The notes below the pieces were generated by a model. It worked only from the letters and a program-made list of their open reading frames with translations. It ran no database searches and had not been told where the DNA came from. Of a stretch of 64,000 bases of DNA, positions 10,965-19,643 are shown piece after piece (position 1 is the stretch's first letter; each line of letters opens with the position of its first letter). The DNA lies in NCBI RefSeq assembly GCF_007197555.1, contig NZ_CP041614.1, forward strand, positions 2,100,001-2,164,000, in the 5' to 3' direction. This stretch comes from Shewanella psychropiezotolerans (lineage in GTDB: Bacteria > Pseudomonadota > Gammaproteobacteria > Enterobacterales > Shewanellaceae). The translations under genes were made by a program, and so were the position numbers.

Positions 10965-12104
10965 ATGTTTGATTATGAAATGTTAAGATTTATCTGGTGG
11001 GCGCTGATAGGCTTGCTCTTTATCGGTTTCGCCGTCACAGATGGTTTCGATATGGGGGTGGGTGCTCTCTTGCCTATTCTGGGTAAAGATGACACCGAAC
11101 GTCGTATTATGATTAATACCATTGCCCCTCATTGGGATGGTAATCAGGTATGGTTCATCACCGCCGGTGGTGCCTTGTTTGCAGCTTGGCCTATGGTTTA
11201 CGGCGTGTCGTTCTCGGGCTTCTATGTGGCGATGATGTTGGTGCTGTTTGCCTTATACCTCAGACCCGTAGGTTTCGACTACCGCTCTAAAATCGAAGAT
11301 CCAAGATGGCGTTCAGCATGGGATAAGGCGCTGTTTATCGGTGGCTTCGTACCGCCGCTGATCATAGGTGTCGCATTTGGTAACTTACTTCAAGGTGTAC
11401 CATTCAACTTTGATGAGTACTTGCGTGCGACTTACCATGGTGGCTTCTTCGGCTTGTTGAATCCTTTCGGTATCATCGCGGGTCTTATCTGCGTCAGCAT
11501 GTTTATGATGCAAGGGGCAACCTGGTTACAGATGAAGACTGAGAGTGATTTGAGAGCCCGTTCTGCGAATGCGGCTCAGGTACTCGCTTTATTATTGTTT
11601 GTCTTGTTTGGTGCTGCCGGTGTTTGGCTGGTCAATGGTATTGACGGATATGTGATCACCTCAGCTCTCGATACTTATGGGGTTTCGGATCCAACCATGA
11701 AGACAGTTGCTGTCGAATCTGGAGCCTGGTTGGCAAACTATGACAAGTATCCTGTGACTATGATGTTCCCTGTTTTAGGACTTCTCATGCCACTCTTAGT
11801 CATCGTCGCCAGTCGCCTGAATCGTTCTGGTTTCGCCTTCTTGTTTAGTTCATTGGCTATTGCAGCCGTGATCTTGACCTGTGGTGCAGCTATGTTCCCA
11901 TTCGTCATGCCTTCATCTTTGGAGCCAAACGTGAGCTTGACCATGTGGGATGCCACGGCGAGTGAAACGTCTCTGACTGTGATGACTTGGGCTGCGATTA
12001 TCTTTATCCCGATAGTGCTTTCATACACTATCTACACTTACTATAAGATGTTCGGCCGTTTATCTCGCAGTTTCATCGAAGACAATAAGACGTCACTTTA
12101 CTAA
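10965..12104 (+). CDS. cydB: Cytochrome bd ubiquinol oxidase subunit II
   Basis: Second membrane subunit of the bd oxidase. It opens with FDYEMLRFIWWALIGLLFIGFAVTDGFDMG, the family signature (the GFDMG motif), and shows about eight or nine hydrophobic helices over 379 residues. AGGAGAT precedes the ATG. It is translated from the cydABX mRNA, with cydX 15 bases downstream. Confidence 0.98.
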   Translation: MFDYEMLRFIWWALIGLLFIGFAVTDGFDMGVGALLPILGKDDTERRIMINTIAPHWDGNQVWFITAGGALFAAWPMVYGVSFSGFYVAMMLVLFALYLRPVGFDYRSKIEDPRWRSAWDKALFIGGFVPPLIIGVAFGNLLQGVPFNFDEYLRATYHGGFFGLLNPFGIIAGLICVSMFMMQGATWLQMKTESDLRARSANAAQVLALLLFVLFGAAGVWLVNGIDGYVITSALDTYGVSDPTMKTVAVESGAWLANYDKYPVTMMFPVLGLLMPLLVIVASRLNRSGFAFLFSSLAIAAVILTCGAAMFPFVMPSSLEPNVSLTMWDATASETSLTVMTWAAIIFIPIVLSYTIYTYYKMFGRLSRSFIEDNKTSLY

Positions 12105-12119
12105 TAAGGAGTTTAATCT

Positions 12120-12236
12120 ATGTGGTATTTTGCTTGGATACTCGGAGTATTGCTGGCGTGTTCATTCGGCATTATCAATGCCCTTTGGCTTGAGAACACC
12201 GAGAATATGGACAGAGATACAGAGAATAAAGATTAA
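12120..12236 (+). CDS. cydX: Cytochrome bd oxidase small subunit CydX
   Basis: 38-residue single-helix protein, starting MWYFAWILGVLLACSFGIIN and carrying NALWLE, the CydX/YbgT signature with its conserved Glu after the membrane helix. It stabilises the haem site of the CydAB complex. AAGGAG lies 9 bases before the ATG. The tail (ENTENMDRDTENKD) is charged and cytoplasmic. Confidence 0.95.
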   Translation: MWYFAWILGVLLACSFGIINALWLENTENMDRDTENKD

Positions 12237-12260
12237 TTATTTTTCGCTCTAGTCGATACT

Positions 12261-12299
12261 AAAAAAGCCCCGCCCTTGAGAAAGGAGCGGGGCTTTTTA
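12261..12299 (+). terminator. Terminator after cydABX
   Basis: AAAAAGCCCCGC and GCGGGGCTTTTT form a long stem with a small internal mismatch, followed by T residues. Confidence 0.9.
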
Positions 12300-12350
12300 T
12301 TTATTGGAGCTATAGAAGGCTCAAGATAGAGCCAGAAGGCTCAAGGTACA

Positions 12351-12383
12351 CGTCATTCCGGCATGCTTGTGGCCGGAATCCAG
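12351..12383. repeat. REP-like palindrome
   Basis: ATTCCGGC (12355-12362) and GCCGGAAT (12372-12379) flank a 9-base loop inside the context GTCATTCC...GGAATCCAG, the shape of a widespread class of intergenic palindromic repeats. Just before it, AGAAGGCTCAAG occurs twice (12315-12326, 12334-12345). The remainder of 12300-12550 shows no gene I can support. Confidence 0.55.
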
Positions 12384-12550
12384 CTTGAATGATTTACAGT
12401 TTGTTTGCTTTAAGCAAGAGTCGCCTTACCAGCTATTTAATTGATATTAGATATGATATTGGCAGGTTTAGAGTAACGAGAAGTAGTAGGGGGTATGAAG
12501 CGTCCCTCTTTGTTATCTCGTCACTCGTTTATAGTAAGTCAGTAACTTAT

Positions 12551-14554
12551 TTAGGCCCTAAATATGCTGATCTGTTGCTTTATTTCGGCGGCTATATTCG
12601 ACAACTCCATGGCTGAATCGACAGTCTCGCCGGCTCTTTGTTCGCCGTCTCGGGCAAGTTCTGTGATTTGATGCAGATTGCGGGTGATCTCCTCAGCGAC
12701 GGCGCTCTGTTGTTCTGTAGCACTGGCTATGCTGCTCGAGGCTATGGCGAGCTCTCCTATGCTGTTAGTGATCTGATTGAGTTGACCACTGGCCTCTTCA
12801 CCTTGAGTTGCCGATGACACCCCTAGTTGCTGGCTCTGTGCCATCTGAGATGCGGTTGTTTTCACTTGAGACTGGAGTTGATTGATGGTCAGCTCTATTT
12901 CTGTGATAGACGCTTGTGTTCTCTGGGCTAAGGTGCGTACTTCATCGGCGACGACGGCAAATCCTCTGCCTTGCTCTCCGGCCCTGGCGGCCTCGATGGC
13001 GGCATTGAGCGCCAGCAAGTTAGTCTGTTCGGCGATGCCATTGATGACTTCGGTCACCTTGCTGATGGCCTCGCTCTCTTTAGTGACACTCTCGACACTG
13101 GCATGGCTTGAATTTAGCTGTTGGCTGAGTTTTGCCAAGCCTTGGACTACTAGGTTGAGTTGTCCATGACCTTCACGTGATGCCACATCGACTTGTTGGC
13201 TCTTGGATGCCCCTTCGCTGGCATGGCTGGCCACATCTCTGATTGACATCGACATCTCTTCGATGGCAGTGGCGATTTGATCTGTTTGTGTCATCAGAGA
13301 TTGAGCTTCCTCACCGTTGAGTCGTGCGGTTTGCTGAGCATGTGATGCCTGAAGCTCGAGGGTGCTCACGGACCTTTGCAGCGCCAATATTAACTCTTTT
13401 AGACCATCGGCCATCTGAGAGGTACTTACAGTGATCATATCAACTTCATTTTTACTGTCTAAGTTTGGTTTGGCAAAGTCCTGGTTTAGCTCTCCTTTGC
13501 CCAACATATCCAGTTGTTGCTGCAATTTTTGTAAAGGCTTCAAGGTTCTGACGAGTACCAAAGAAAGCAAGAAGGTGATCACTATGATGCCCACGCCCGC
13601 CACCATGGCGTTAATACTGAGTAATTTAAGGCTCTCTTCATTGAGTTCACTCATTTTTGCTATGCCCACAAGATCCCAGTTCCAGCCTGGGATCTTGACG
13701 CTATAGGCATACATAGCTTGACTCTGTGAATTGGTATATTCCCATGAGCCCTTATGAGTGAGTGCCTGAGTCATGGTCAGGCCATCTAACATGTGGGCAG
13801 TCACTTTTGTGCCGACTTCATAGTGTGGGTGGGTGACGATAGATTGATCACTTTCCCGAATAAGCATGAAATAACCGGACTCTTCGAGTTTTAGTTGGTT
13901 CATTGACCGCTCAAGCTCAGTTAATGACTCTGTGATATCAAAGCCGATATATAAAATACCTATGACTTCGCCTTGGATATTTTTAATCGGGCGATACACA
14001 GTCATATAATCTCTGCCAAATAACTTGGCATAGCCTTCGTACTCTTCACCCTTGATTAAATGTGAATATCCCGGATGCTTCTTGCCCAGATATGTCCCTA
14101 AGGCGCGTTTGCCATCGGCCTTCTTCAGTGAGGTCGAAATCCGCAGGAAGTCATCACCATCGAGGACAAACACAGTGGCATTACCACCAGTGAGATTTGA
14201 GTAACGGTCGACCTTACTCTTAGAGGCATTTATCTGCTCTCTTTCGTGAGCCAGTGCCGGTGTGGCTTTTCCTAACACGCGAACGGTTTTATCTGGTTTC
14301 CTAAACTGGCCCGGGTACATTGCTCGTAAAACATCGGCGTTACGCCTAGCTAGGGCGAGTAGGTTACTGTACTGCAGCTCTATCAAGTCTGAAGTGCCAT
14401 GCATTTGTGCCTGTATGGCACTGATCCCTTTGTCTTCCAACACATTGGCGGCTGTGAGATAGGAGATACTACTCAATATTCCGAATACGACGACGGTCAA
14501 AATTGACGCTAATGTCCCTATCTGTTTCGCAATTGGCCAGTTTTTATAATTCAT
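12551..14554 (-). CDS. Methyl-accepting chemotaxis protein with Cache sensor
   Basis: Transmembrane chemoreceptor signalling through CheA/CheW. Start taken at ATG 14554 ([15 protein letters not shown]); a start 12 bases upstream is also possible. Seen in order: N-terminal membrane helix (about 12-34), a periplasmic single Cache-type domain (about 40-310, with [12 protein letters not shown] and YIGFDIT), a second membrane helix (about 315-338), HAMP ([14 protein letters not shown]), and a signalling domain with the hairpin tip [20 protein letters not shown]. The ligand cannot be told. It is monocistronic and near no other chemotaxis gene. Confidence 0.95.
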   Translation of the reverse strand: MNYKNWPIAKQIGTLASILTVVVFGILSSISYLTAANVLEDKGISAIQAQMHGTSDLIELQYSNLLALARRNADVLRAMYPGQFRKPDKTVRVLGKATPALAHEREQINASKSKVDRYSNLTGGNATVFVLDGDDFLRISTSLKKADGKRALGTYLGKKHPGYSHLIKGEEYEGYAKLFGRDYMTVYRPIKNIQGEVIGILYIGFDITESLTELERSMNQLKLEESGYFMLIRESDQSIVTHPHYEVGTKVTAHMLDGLTMTQALTHKGSWEYTNSQSQAMYAYSVKIPGWNWDLVGIAKMSELNEESLKLLSINAMVAGVGIIVITFLLSLVLVRTLKPLQKLQQQLDMLGKGELNQDFAKPNLDSKNEVDMITVSTSQMADGLKELILALQRSVSTLELQASHAQQTARLNGEEAQSLMTQTDQIATAIEEMSMSIRDVASHASEGASKSQQVDVASREGHGQLNLVVQGLAKLSQQLNSSHASVESVTKESEAISKVTEVINGIAEQTNLLALNAAIEAARAGEQGRGFAVVADEVRTLAQRTQASITEIELTINQLQSQVKTTASQMAQSQQLGVSSATQGEEASGQLNQITNSIGELAIASSSIASATEQQSAVAEEITRNLHQITELARDGEQRAGETVDSAMELSNIAAEIKQQISIFRA

Positions 14555-14673
14555 GTAGAGGTCCACTCTTATTTTTTTGTAGTGTTAATCTAAATCACTT
14601 TAACAATCAATGAATTGATATAGATCTAAAAGCGACATGAATCAGTGTGACCTAAGTTATATTTTTCTTTTCT

Positions 14674-14826
14674 GTGAAGGCTAAGGGCAATGATGAGGTT
14701 AGCTCTGCATGGGGTAAAGGCAAAGAAGCCGACTTAGCTGAAGGCTTCTATAAAGATCAGTTCAGAGTATTAGAGCTTGGCGGCGATACTTGGTTAATTA
14801 CTTTCATACAATCATTCCAGCGATAA
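14674..14826 (+). pseudogene. 3' remnant of a serine hydrolase gene
   Basis: A 50-codon open stretch beginning VKAKGNDEVSSAWGKGKE and reading on to GFYKDQFRVLELGGDTW before a TAA. It aligns with the C-terminal third of the hydrolase at 16310-17692 (VKNGDDGVKQAWPK, AFYKDQWR). The frame is closed 7 codons upstream by TAA (14653-14655), so no full gene remains. It is followed by the same terminator type as the intact paralogue. I read it as the tail of a lost tandem copy. Confidence 0.7.
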
Positions 14827-14851
14827 AAGCCAACATCAAATAAATAAACAT

Positions 14852-14876
14852 AAAGGCCGCAATTTAGCGGTCTTTT
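14852..14876 (+). terminator. Terminator repeat, copy 1
   Basis: AAAGGCCGC-AATTTA-GCGGTCTTTT. First of four near-identical hairpins (others at 16228, 17708 and 18440). This one follows the hydrolase remnant. Confidence 0.75.
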
Positions 14877-14959
14877 ATACCTACCTGATAAGGGCTGTTA
14901 AACACTAAGAGACACCAATTGCTTTAATGATGAATCATCATTAATTAGGGTGTTTAATG

Positions 14960-15011
14960 GGCACATACAAAACGCAAACCATACAATTTTGAGGTAGACA
15001 TGAAAAAGTCA
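14960..15011 (+). repeat. Shared leader and signal-peptide start, copy 1
   Basis: The bases before and into the C45-like gene (including GAGGTAGAC then ATGAAAAAGTCA) closely match those at 16270-16321 before the next gene, although the mature proteins belong to different families. It suggests that a leader plus signal sequence was duplicated or recombined. The ribosome binding site is GAGGTAG. Confidence 0.6.
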
Positions 15012-16214
15012 CTAATCGCACTATTAGTACTTTGCACAGTATTTACATTCACAGCTCAGGCTAAACTATTTCAACATACTGACCAAATCGCTGAAATACA
15101 GTTTAACGGTTCGTCTTACGAACTTGGTAAGCATGTTGGTGAGGTTGCTAAAGATCAGATATTAGATTCAATTGACCGTTTTGATTCTACCCTTGGCATG
15201 ATGCTAGACGGCTTAAATGTTATCTCAATCTCAAAGAGCTTTGAGGCTAAAGATGTATTTAATCGCCTTAAGGTTGCCAGTCCTGAAGCCGCTGCTTATA
15301 TCAAAGGCCTGTCAGAGTCGCTAAACCGCACTCCTGAGCTCTTATTATCAGTAGCAATGTCTGATGAGGCTATTTTAGAAAGTCAGATGAATGGCGGTAT
15401 GGGATTCCTACAAACAGAAACAGAGCCTGCTTATAACCCCGCTGCACCAGCAAAATGCACTGTCGCAGCTCAAGACCAAAAGAATGGTTACGCCATGGGC
15501 GCGGCTAACTTCGATTACATGGCCGCTAACTACACTGGCTTAATTGTGCTTAAGCATACTGGCCTTGATGGTAAGACTAGTGTTATCCAAACATGGGCTG
15601 GACTTATCCCGTTCGGCGGCATCGCTAAAGGCGGTCAAATGATGCTAATGACCACTAATGCTACTGAAGGTACTGCAAGAGAAAAAGCAGGCGGTGAGAT
15701 AATCGGTGATGGTGTTACACCTTCATTTTATCTCTCATGGGATGCCTACAACATTGAGAAAACTGCAGATCTAATTGATATCTTCAAAGCTAACGATAAG
15801 TACTCAGCCTATTTCTCATATACCGTTGCTGATGGCTCTGGCAAGGTTCTCAGTCTTGAAAATGGTTATCCTGCAGAAGTGCATTACTCATATGGCAATG
15901 CTAAGGCGCACACTAACCACTCGCTATACGTTGATTATGACTTTGTAGATGAAGCCTTTGCCGCTAACTCTCTGAAGCGTCAGAAAGCCGCTGATTCGTT
16001 CTTAGGAGCCAATGACAAGTTTACAGTTGAGCAGGCTCAGGATTTCTTAGGCTCTGATAAAGTTTGGAAAGGACGTGGTGATCTAATGGGTACAGTAACT
16101 TCAACTGTATTCAGTGTTACACCGACCAAAACAACAATGATCATTCAAACTGACAGTGTCGGTGCAGGTAAAGGCTCTGTAATTATTGATAACACGCCAG
16201 TACCAGCAAGCTAA
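15000..16214 (+). CDS. Secreted C45-type Ntn hydrolase-like protein
   Basis: 404 residues with a Sec signal peptide (MKKSLIALLVLCTVFTF, cleavage after AQA). The mature part has the hallmarks of peptidase C45 / acyl-CoA:6-aminopenicillanate acyltransferase-like Ntn hydrolases: FNGSSYELGKHVGEVAK near the start, a candidate nucleophile Cys153 in AKCTVAAQ, then NFDYM and GLIPFGGIAKGG. In that family the Cys becomes the N-terminus after autocleavage. The substrate is unknown; amide or acyl-amino acid hydrolysis in the periplasm is an inference. It is followed by terminator copy 2 and then another secreted hydrolase. Confidence 0.75.
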   Translation: MKKSLIALLVLCTVFTFTAQAKLFQHTDQIAEIQFNGSSYELGKHVGEVAKDQILDSIDRFDSTLGMMLDGLNVISISKSFEAKDVFNRLKVASPEAAAYIKGLSESLNRTPELLLSVAMSDEAILESQMNGGMGFLQTETEPAYNPAAPAKCTVAAQDQKNGYAMGAANFDYMAANYTGLIVLKHTGLDGKTSVIQTWAGLIPFGGIAKGGQMMLMTTNATEGTAREKAGGEIIGDGVTPSFYLSWDAYNIEKTADLIDIFKANDKYSAYFSYTVADGSGKVLSLENGYPAEVHYSYGNAKAHTNHSLYVDYDFVDEAFAANSLKRQKAADSFLGANDKFTVEQAQDFLGSDKVWKGRGDLMGTVTSTVFSVTPTKTTMIIQTDSVGAGKGSVIIDNTPVPAS

Positions 16215-16227
16215 ATCAACACCAATG

Positions 16228-16255
16228 TTAAAGGCCGCAATTAAGCAGCCTTTAA
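16228..16255 (+). terminator. Terminator repeat, copy 2
   Basis: GTTAAAGGCCGC-AATTAA-GCAGCCTTTAAC with one mismatch in the stem and only a short T run, so it is probably weaker than copies 3 and 4. Confidence 0.6.
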
Positions 16256-16309
16256 CATTTCCTTAATAGTCCCATATAAAACACAAATCATATTAATCCC
16301 GAGGTAGAC

Positions 16310-17692
16310 ATGAAAAAGTCAGTAATCGCTTTGTCAGTTCTTTTTGTTGCATTTGGTGCGTCTGCAAATGTGACTTATCATGAGCCTAATGCTCAGTATG
16401 AGGCGAATTTGAATGAGTTTGGCGCTGGTGTTAAGAATTGGGAGGAAGCACGTCTAGTGCCGCTTACATTGGCCGATTCACACCTTTATCATTACCATGC
16501 AGTGATCAGTGCGCCAACTGAAAAAATGCCAATGAAACTTGTTGGCGGTTTGGATGTCAGCAAGATCATGATTGATGACCTTATTCCAAACAGAAAGATT
16601 AGTTTGTATGACGTAATGCGCGATAGAGCCTCGATGCAGAATTACGTGGTAATGAATAAAAAGGGTGAGATCCTTGCCGAAGATTACTGGAATGGCACCG
16701 ACAAGAACACTAAGAATCACTTAATGTCAGCTCATAAGTCATTTACCTCAATGGCTCTATTTATTGCTCAGGAAGAGGGTTTTTTAAAGCTTTCAGATCC
16801 AGCGGGCAAGTACGTAACAGAGTTTAAGGGAAGGAAGTTTGAAAACATCCCGCTTCAAAACTTTGCAGATATGACAACTGGTATTATAGATCTTCCTGCT
16901 AACCGTCCTGATTACCATTGGGGTAGCTATGGAGCTGGTACCACTGGCTCATGGGATAGCTCAATGCCTTCTGTTGTTGGTTACAGTGGCCTTGTAAGAA
17001 ATGATGATGGTGATCTGGTACCGCCTGCGGATGCACTTGGGAATCTTGAAACATTTAGCGATTATCTAACCGAGTTCGTTAAGCATGTCGAACCTAAATA
17101 TCCAGCTGGTGAAGTTTACGAGTACAAAGATATCAACACAGAGATTTTAGGTGTTGCTATCACCCGTAGCTCAGGCCTCACACTTTCTGAGTTCTTCGAT
17201 AAGTACCTATGGTCAAAAGGTGGCTTTAACTCTGAAGCGACCATGTATGTGAACCAAGCTAAAGAAAGTGCAGCTTCTGGCTCTTTAAATGTCACTGTGC
17301 GTGATTTTGCCATCGGTTCTTTCTTGATGGTTAATGACGGTAAAAACTGGAAAGGCGAACAAGTACTTCCAAAAGCTTATGTAGATGCTGTTAAAAATGG
17401 CGATGATGGAGTTAAGCAGGCATGGCCAAAGGTCTCTTATGAGCATATGCTTTTTGAAAATGCTTTCTATAAAGACCAGTGGCGCACAGCTACGCATCCA
17501 GTAACAGGCCGCAAGATCTCTATGATGGTTGGTGTTAATGGCCAGTTCTCAGCCTTCGACCATGTTACAGGCAATATTGTCGCTATCTCTGGCGCATATC
17601 GTGAACCTTCAGGACTAGGCATGATGAAGCTATATTTGCTGGATACAATCTTCACTATCTTCGACACATTGGCAGTACAGCAAGCTAAGTAA
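16310..17692 (+). CDS. Secreted serine hydrolase, beta-lactamase/penicillin-binding fold
   Basis: 460 residues with a signal peptide (MKKSVIALSVLFVAFGASA). Seen: the SxxK motif (Ser140-A-H-Lys143, LMSAHKSFTSM), DPAGKYV downstream as in class C-like hydrolases and 6-aminohexanoate-dimer hydrolases, a second motif region YEYKDINTEILG, and HPVTGRKISMM as the third. It is probably an esterase or amidase, not a true lactamase; the substrate is unknown. It shares its leader with the gene before it and has a degraded paralogue at 14674-14826, so this is a small expanded family. It is followed by terminator copy 3. Confidence 0.8.
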   Translation: MKKSVIALSVLFVAFGASANVTYHEPNAQYEANLNEFGAGVKNWEEARLVPLTLADSHLYHYHAVISAPTEKMPMKLVGGLDVSKIMIDDLIPNRKISLYDVMRDRASMQNYVVMNKKGEILAEDYWNGTDKNTKNHLMSAHKSFTSMALFIAQEEGFLKLSDPAGKYVTEFKGRKFENIPLQNFADMTTGIIDLPANRPDYHWGSYGAGTTGSWDSSMPSVVGYSGLVRNDDGDLVPPADALGNLETFSDYLTEFVKHVEPKYPAGEVYEYKDINTEILGVAITRSSGLTLSEFFDKYLWSKGGFNSEATMYVNQAKESAASGSLNVTVRDFAIGSFLMVNDGKNWKGEQVLPKAYVDAVKNGDDGVKQAWPKVSYEHMLFENAFYKDQWRTATHPVTGRKISMMVGVNGQFSAFDHVTGNIVAISGAYREPSGLGMMKLYLLDTIFTIFDTLAVQQAK

Positions 17693-17707
17693 GTCGAGAC
17701 ACTCATT

Positions 17708-17735
17708 AAAAGGCCGCAATTAAGCGGCCTTTTTT
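17708..17735 (+). terminator. Terminator repeat, copy 3
   Basis: AAAAGGCCGC-AATTAA-GCGGCCTTTTTT, a perfect stem with six T. Confidence 0.9.
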
Positions 17736-17881
17736 GTACCTGTAAATAGGTGATTACTATGATTATTGGTTGTATTTAGTGTTGGATTGAATGATTTAAT
17801 GCTTGCTGATGAACATGGTTCACATATCTACAATGGCTAAGAAATCATTTTCTATTCATAATCTAAGGTCTATTTATTTTC

Positions 17882-18424
17882 ATGAGAAATCTAAGTTTTT
17901 GCTCTATCTTCCACTGTTTTAAAGACTTTGCTCACTCTAAACTTGCTTGGGGTATTTTGGCTGGCTCAGCTTTATGGCTGGAAACCAGTGCCCTATTTTT
18001 TCAGCATGTCATGGATATGGCACCATGCCTTATGTGTGTCTATCTGCGTTTAGCGACATTTTGTCTCCTTATCGCTGGTCTAATTGGCTTCTATGGTCAT
18101 AGAAATAGATTCATGAGGTTTACCGCTGTTTCGATATGGGGTATGAGCGCCTTTCAGGGGCTAAGCGTGGCGCTTGAGCTCCTAGATATGCAAACTAACC
18201 CATCGCCATTTGCAGTTTGTTCATTCGTGCCTAACTTCCCCGCATGGATGCCACTGCATGAATGGCTTCCATCTATGTTTTTGCCAGTCGGATCATGCTA
18301 TGAGATACCGATATACATTCTAGGTCTGTCTATGGCTGAATGGATGGTAGTAGCCTTCTGTGTGTATGCTGTATTATGCATCGCGTTTTTCATCCCTGCA
18401 CTATCTCGAACGGTGGAAAAATAA
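17882..18424 (+). CDS. DsbB-family disulfide bond formation protein
   Basis: Inner-membrane quinone-linked oxidase that reoxidises a periplasmic DsbA-type thiol oxidase. Seen: about four membrane helices over 180 residues, the first periplasmic pair Cys49-x-x-Cys52 (MAPCLMCVYLR), and the second pair Cys113 and Cys139 in the loop FPAWMPLHEWLPSMF, all in DsbB positions. The start is ATG 17882, with no strong ribosome binding site. It may be a second DsbB with its own partner; no DsbA is beside it. It ends in terminator copy 4. Confidence 0.9.
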   Translation: MRNLSFCSIFHCFKDFAHSKLAWGILAGSALWLETSALFFQHVMDMAPCLMCVYLRLATFCLLIAGLIGFYGHRNRFMRFTAVSIWGMSAFQGLSVALELLDMQTNPSPFAVCSFVPNFPAWMPLHEWLPSMFLPVGSCYEIPIYILGLSMAEWMVVAFCVYAVLCIAFFIPALSRTVEK

Positions 18425-18439
18425 TCGAATGTTCATTCC

Positions 18440-18465
18440 AAGGTCGCAATTAAGCGGCCTTTTTT
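18440..18465 (+). terminator. Terminator repeat, copy 4
   Basis: AAGGTCGC-AATTAA-GCGGCCTTTTTT, one G-T pair in the stem. The bases after it (GTATCTAGC) also resemble those after copy 3 (GTACCTGTA). Confidence 0.85.
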
Positions 18466-18497
18466 GTATCTAGCTGAAAACCTCTCCTTATACTTAA

Positions 18498-18751
18498 ACA
18501 CTCACCAGATTTTGCAATCTTATTGCCGAGTTCTCGCAGGTAACGACTCGCAAAACTTGCAGTGATAACGAAGGCGTTGAATTTGGTGTTGTCAGTCAAA
18601 GTCCTGAGCTCTATTTTGTTACTCGTGCTATCGATAAGTGTCGCGCTGCCGGCCTTGTGGTGTTTACGAGCGTATTAAAAGGGAAGGTTTCGACTTTCAA
18701 ACAGCAAGTGCTGAGTTTTCTAAGCCAAAGGCTGAACAGAGTAAGAAATAA
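18498..18751 (+). pseudogene. Truncated and frameshifted coding remnant, unknown family
   Basis: An open stretch without a start codon reads CSDNEGVEFGVVSQSPELYF then VTRAIDKCRAAG. After the GGCC at about 18650 the sense-looking frame shifts by one to PCGVYERIKREGFDFQTAS and KPKAEQSKK-stop. The N-terminus is missing (a stop precedes 18498). I cannot name the family. The frame change has the same form, one lost G or C, as those in seven other genes here, but the missing start marks this one as a real fragment. Confidence 0.5.
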
Positions 18752-18767
18752 GCAGAAGGGTGATTAA

Positions 18768-18880
18768 GTGAAACATATATTCAAAGTTGTGGTGTTGGCA
18801 AGCGTTTAACCCCAATGGCAGCACTAGCAGATGCAGTGACAATACTATCAGTGAAGCAGATTGAACTTGGTGCTTTATTG
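18768..18880 (+). pseudogene. Signal-peptide remnant with frameshift
   Basis: GTG start, MKHIFKVVVLASV then TAA; one base further along the frame continues LTPMAALADAVTILSV, so a normal signal peptide (cut after ALA) would result if one base were restored near 18808. Only a few mature residues remain before the terminator of the gene on the other strand. Probably the 5' end of a lost secreted or outer-membrane protein. Confidence 0.5.
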
Positions 18881-18884
18881 ATAC

Positions 18885-18918
18885 AAAAAGCCCCTGCCAA
18901 TTCTCTATTGGCAGGGGC
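18885..18918 (-). terminator. Terminator of the azoreductase-like gene
   Basis: Perfect 11-base stem (18890-18900 with 18908-18918) and TTTTT on the reverse strand, 22 bases after the stop of the gene at 18941. Confidence 0.88.
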
Positions 18919-18940
18919 AGGTATTAGGAAGCCTAAAACT

Positions 18941-19525
18941 TTACATTTCGCCTACTGCACTGATAACGTCATTAGCTGCAAAATCGACCCAGTCTGCAAC
19001 AGAGCGCTGACGATAACCGCCTACGCCATTAGCGACATAAGATTGATATTTACATCCAATCATTCCAGCAATGCCTTTCATCATGCGATCATCACAAGCG
19101 ATATCTTGTAAAAACTCTGATGAATAGTCACCACCACGGGCACCGATATAAAGCATAGAGCCCTTACAAAGACCTTCAGTGCGACCTTGTTCATTATATC
19201 TGAAGGTAATATTAGGAATTATGACGGTATCCCAGAATGCCTTAAGAGCTGATGGAACTGTCAAATTCCACATTGGAGCTACAACAATAAAATAATCGTA
19301 ACTAACAAAATCAGTTGCAGCTAGACCACATAAACCATGCGGGTTCATGTAATCTTTGAGGGTGTCACCATTGATATGTGCATATTCATTGGCACATACA
19401 TCAAGAGTCGTTACCTCAACTTGCGGATGCTTAGCTTTAAATTCATTTAGAGCAACTTCGCCTAATGATAGGCAAACTGAATCTTTAATTTCTTTGGGGT
19501 TAGCAGTGATATACAGAACTTTCAT
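18941..19525 (-). CDS. FMN-dependent NADH-azoreductase / quinone reductase family protein
   Basis: Flavodoxin-like fold oxidoreductase, about 195 residues from ATG 19525 (MKVLYITANPKEIKDS); ATG 19531 is also possible. Seen: the N-terminal phosphate-binding strand-loop (YITANPK), the FVAPMWN-like segment YFIVVAPMWNLTVPS followed by LKAFWD, and YIGARGGDY for the later flavin loop. It likely reduces quinones or electrophiles with NAD(P)H. It is divergent from the MarR gene, with palindromes between, so probably controlled by it in response to a quinone or phenolic compound. Confidence 0.88.
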   Translation of the reverse strand: MKVLYITANPKEIKDSVCLSLGEVALNEFKAKHPQVEVTTLDVCANEYAHINGDTLKDYMNPHGLCGLAATDFVSYDYFIVVAPMWNLTVPSALKAFWDTVIIPNITFRYNEQGRTEGLCKGSMLYIGARGGDYSSEFLQDIACDDRMMKGIAGMIGCKYQSYVANGVGGYRQRSVADWVDFAANDVISAVGEM

Positions 19526-19540
19526 TGACATGCCTATTTG

Positions 19541-19554
19541 GTTTAAGCTTAAAC
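19541..19554. promoter_or_regulatory. Probable MarR operator 1
   Basis: GTTTAAGCTTAAAC, a perfect 14-base palindrome 10 bases before the first possible ATG of the azoreductase-like gene. Confidence 0.7.
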
Positions 19555-19592
19555 TTGAATCGCACAATATAGATAAATTTGCACCAAATCAA

Positions 19593-19606
19593 GTTTAAGG
19601 TTAAAT
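19593..19606. promoter_or_regulatory. Probable MarR operator 2
   Basis: GTTTAAGGTTAAAT, an imperfect copy of the palindrome at 19541, 52 bases away on the MarR side. A further half-site GTTTAA is at about 19615. Confidence 0.6.
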
Positions 19607-19643
19607 TACTTTGGGTTTAATTATACTTTTCACATGAGAAAAC

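Noticed and set aside
12389..12616. 75-codon forward ORF beside the chemoreceptor
   Set aside because: It overlaps the end of the chemoreceptor gene, has no ribosome binding site and no recognisable sequence.
14852..18465. CRISPR array from the repeated hairpins
   Set aside because: The four repeats are 0.7-1.5 kb apart, each after a gene and followed by T runs, so they are terminators; no regular short spacers exist.
18815..19111. 98-codon forward ORF
   Set aside because: It covers the terminator and 3' end of the azoreductase-like gene on the other strand; only its first residues belong to the signal-peptide remnant.
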